Notes under the pieces: model-generated | Told to the model about the DNA's origin: nothing | Seen by the model: the letters and a program-made list of their open reading frames with translations, nothing else | Databases searched by the model: none | Translations under genes and position numbers: made by a program | Origin: Bacillota bacterium | GTDB lineage: Bacteria > Bacillota > Clostridia > Acetivibrionales > DTU013 | Direction: 5' to 3' | DNA: 64,000 nucleotides | Assembly: GCA_023411575.1 (NCBI GenBank) | Contig: JAEYOP010000016.1 | Coordinates: forward strand, 310,001 to 374,000 | Part shown: piece by piece, positions 63,401 through 64,000 of the stretch | Position numbering within the stretch: the stretch's first letter is position 1 | Layout: each line of letters opens with the position of its first letter

Positions 63401-64000
63401 TTCCAGTCCAGGTTGGAAACCTTGTCGAATTTCAATTCGATGTAATTCAAAATCGGCGCAACCGCCGTCTTGCCGTTTGCATTCAGCATAAAGCTCATGG
63501 GCAGCGGGACATCCCGCTCCACGCCGTTCAGGGTGGTAAAGCTCAAAATGACGGACCGGTCGGACCATTTCGATTTGTCGCTCTGTCCCCGGTCGTCTAC
63601 CTTTGTGGTATACATCTGCAAATAATAGGCCGTGTTCGGAAGCAGGAAGGTCGGGTAGTTATCCGGGTTTGAAATGGCTTCCGTCGTTCCGTCTCCGTTG
63701 ACCCCCTTAAAAAGCTCGAAAGCGTTGATGGTGTAGGACAACCGGTTCCCTTCGACTTTGATCGCGGAGGAGGTGGCGCTTACGTATTTGACCAGCCTGT
63801 ATTCCGGGTTGAAATCCCCCAGTTTGATCGCCGGTCCCGTGCCGTTATCGACATAAAGCGGAACGTCCTTGGAAAGCTCCGACTGGTTTGTGTTCAGGAG
63901 GAAATGAAAGTACAGGTCGTTTTTGGCCGTATCCCAGTTCAGGGGCTTGTCCCAGGAAATCGTTACATCCGTGGATTTGACGGATATGGACGTACCGGAG
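60406..64000 (-). CDS. Second Fn3/SLH surface protein, partial at window end
   Basis: The frame is open to the right edge, so the N-terminus is missing. At least 1198 residues are seen. Fn3-like domains repeat through about two thirds of the visible part (AFPxxxY-type strands such as LQPNTTYYFKVRTRL and LRSNVKYYIKVRAV). Then comes the same beta domain as in the downstream gene (YYWRVSISDGTASRILLKGD; NLAIRTASAELLLRP). SLH-like repeats form the C-terminus (INNGFMPENKATCTEVVLLY; FYPLNQMTRAELAAAFVRLL). It is paralogous to 56472-60395 and transcribed ahead of it. It is the likely partner in one surface layer. Confidence 0.88.
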   Translation of the reverse strand, partial: SGTSISVKSTDVTISWDKPLNWDTAKNDLYFHFLLNTNQSELSKDVPLYVDNGTGPAIKLGDFNPEYRLVKYVSATSSAIKVEGNRLSYTINAFELFKGVNGDGTTEAISNPDNYPTFLLPNTAYYLQMYTTKVDDRGQSDKSKWSDRSVILSFTTLNGVERDVPLPMSFMLNANGKTAVAPILNYIELKFDKVSNLDWNNYVDDYDERNYKYYTYYDIYMNSRTNTEFLKVGSTQDTGDVGFTGHDDAQSTSIIAKISEFTTKSAIDVINRFGHNLQPNTTYYFKVRTRLVQVTSQGGIIVKEKESIDTAILPVTTIVLQVTPPDDSQRKPLAPTDFSIALDSSQQPLVSGNSVTFSWKRQEDDVIYQLIRTKLKVSPTDSAASYGSDPEYLSFLKEYDVLSDGSDNDKVYLDPAPPSGHTTQAGFSYDPVTDICTYTVDRVMYPNKLYYFSLKAIRVNAQRVPLSATTGGEPSSTSVWVSIPVTTSLIDAPASLEAVIAAELGFFWTDATSGLTAEDYSIYTKTSAESEYKLMNRSRATIVKDSDGRTYYGRITGLKVNTYYDIKVTKGSGTLVYEKTGMVTRDGYHELEIKWKGKTLDSYSRYDIAIMAEGGSEYTVLSSGDLEQYADKNGSVLPYYTEEVPQTVNSEALYYHARIKTMEVRLAGGIVTHQPLRSNVKYYIKVRAVKTDPVETDLISYSKYIGPVNVRTEFNQDDYDNTDREEQQKAVFLDRMEELEKGYYWRVSISDGTASRILLKGDRVSDAMKNSSGDTFTVDMTKLSININKDEIYVPVSVLKTMNSLSRNLAIRTASAELLLRPTTLDASANDQIKEVLERSDVKDLYMRLTIARSTTSSTPLPSSLARASDINELDIQAWGLSTTDSDLKQRFHDKLYDKDSGLVTEKLNMLQNSYVGTGTAASKLIDQYTQSLVEMIEKELSTYINTTLESVKLSNAVRDITTFGAPASANLAATGSKGVKQPYILYDDSAAWQKISSATVSGSYVRFNLVKTGKYVILTAQTVVNDVPSGYWAESYISKLTSKYDLSDVFTGINNGFMPENKATCTEVVLLYEKVTGKTAEDSGLDIRQKTAKLGLDGIISANALAKNVKRQETAAVLLKLFAVKKGVNAASLKPGGNIDIADESSIGDAYYSPVVLVVSMDIMSLDANGKFYPLNQMTRAELAAAFVRLLEKAGE

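Overview
The window looks like part of the chromosome of a spore-forming, flagellated, anaerobic Clostridia-type Firmicute with moderately high GC. The case rests on spoIIID, spoIIQ and spoIID, mbl with flgF/flgG and a flgJ-like gene, S-layer-homology (SLH) surface proteins, a six-subunit Ech-type energy-converting [NiFe] hydrogenase, and strong Shine-Dalgarno sites with some GTG and TTG starts. I see no rRNA, tRNA or CRISPR array.

Accessory region, about 1-16.5 kb. This is the most unusual part. A radical SAM/SPASM peptide maturase (1810-3144) is followed by two small coupled genes (1471-1797, 1125-1490) and preceded by a small regulator (3348-3734). About 8 kb away a paralogous regulator (14176-14544) precedes a 970-residue protein (11026-13938). 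Its first 254 residues hold 67 cysteines in a nearly unbroken CXXX/CXX array, followed by Fn3, two peptidoglycan-binding domains and a C-terminal HExxH metallopeptidase-like end, with a small putative immunity gene downstream. Between these lie a remnant IS110 transposase, an orphan EndoU-type toxin with a putative immunity gene (5247-6834), and an ATPase/TOPRIM-like gene pair (7751-9827). That pair sits between inverted ~200-bp repeats that lie directly 3' of the two toxin/immunity pairs. A truncated M15 peptidase occupies the left edge. A divergent XRE / XRE-ImmA regulatory module (14598-16506) closes the region. My reading is a radical-SAM-modified Cys-array system coupled to polymorphic toxins.

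Core region, 16.5-34.9 kb. An echABCDEF-hypA-hypB cluster (minus strand) is followed by prmC, a DUF1385 gene, rpmE, a TetR/nitroreductase pair, rho with a very long low-complexity insertion, a zinc-ribbon gene, a degenerate nitroreductase-like gene, a membrane-anchored MutS-like ATPase, and an EamA transporter with a His-rich tail.

Cell-envelope region, 35-64 kb. It holds a YcdB/YcdC-repeat SLH protein, a YkgJ-like Cys-cluster protein, a secreted GH43, a phosphodiester-glycosidase protein, flgJ-like/flgG/flgF, mbl, a surface protein of about 19 repeats of ~93 residues, a lipoprotein, spoIIID, spoIIQ, spoIID, murA, ywmB and two large Fn3/SLH proteins (the second cut by the window end). The murA-spoIID-spoIIQ-spoIIID-mbl-flgF-flgG order is the familiar Firmicute arrangement, here interrupted by two surface-protein genes. 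A 57-nt palindrome occurs twice (34901, 50124) with compensatory stem changes.
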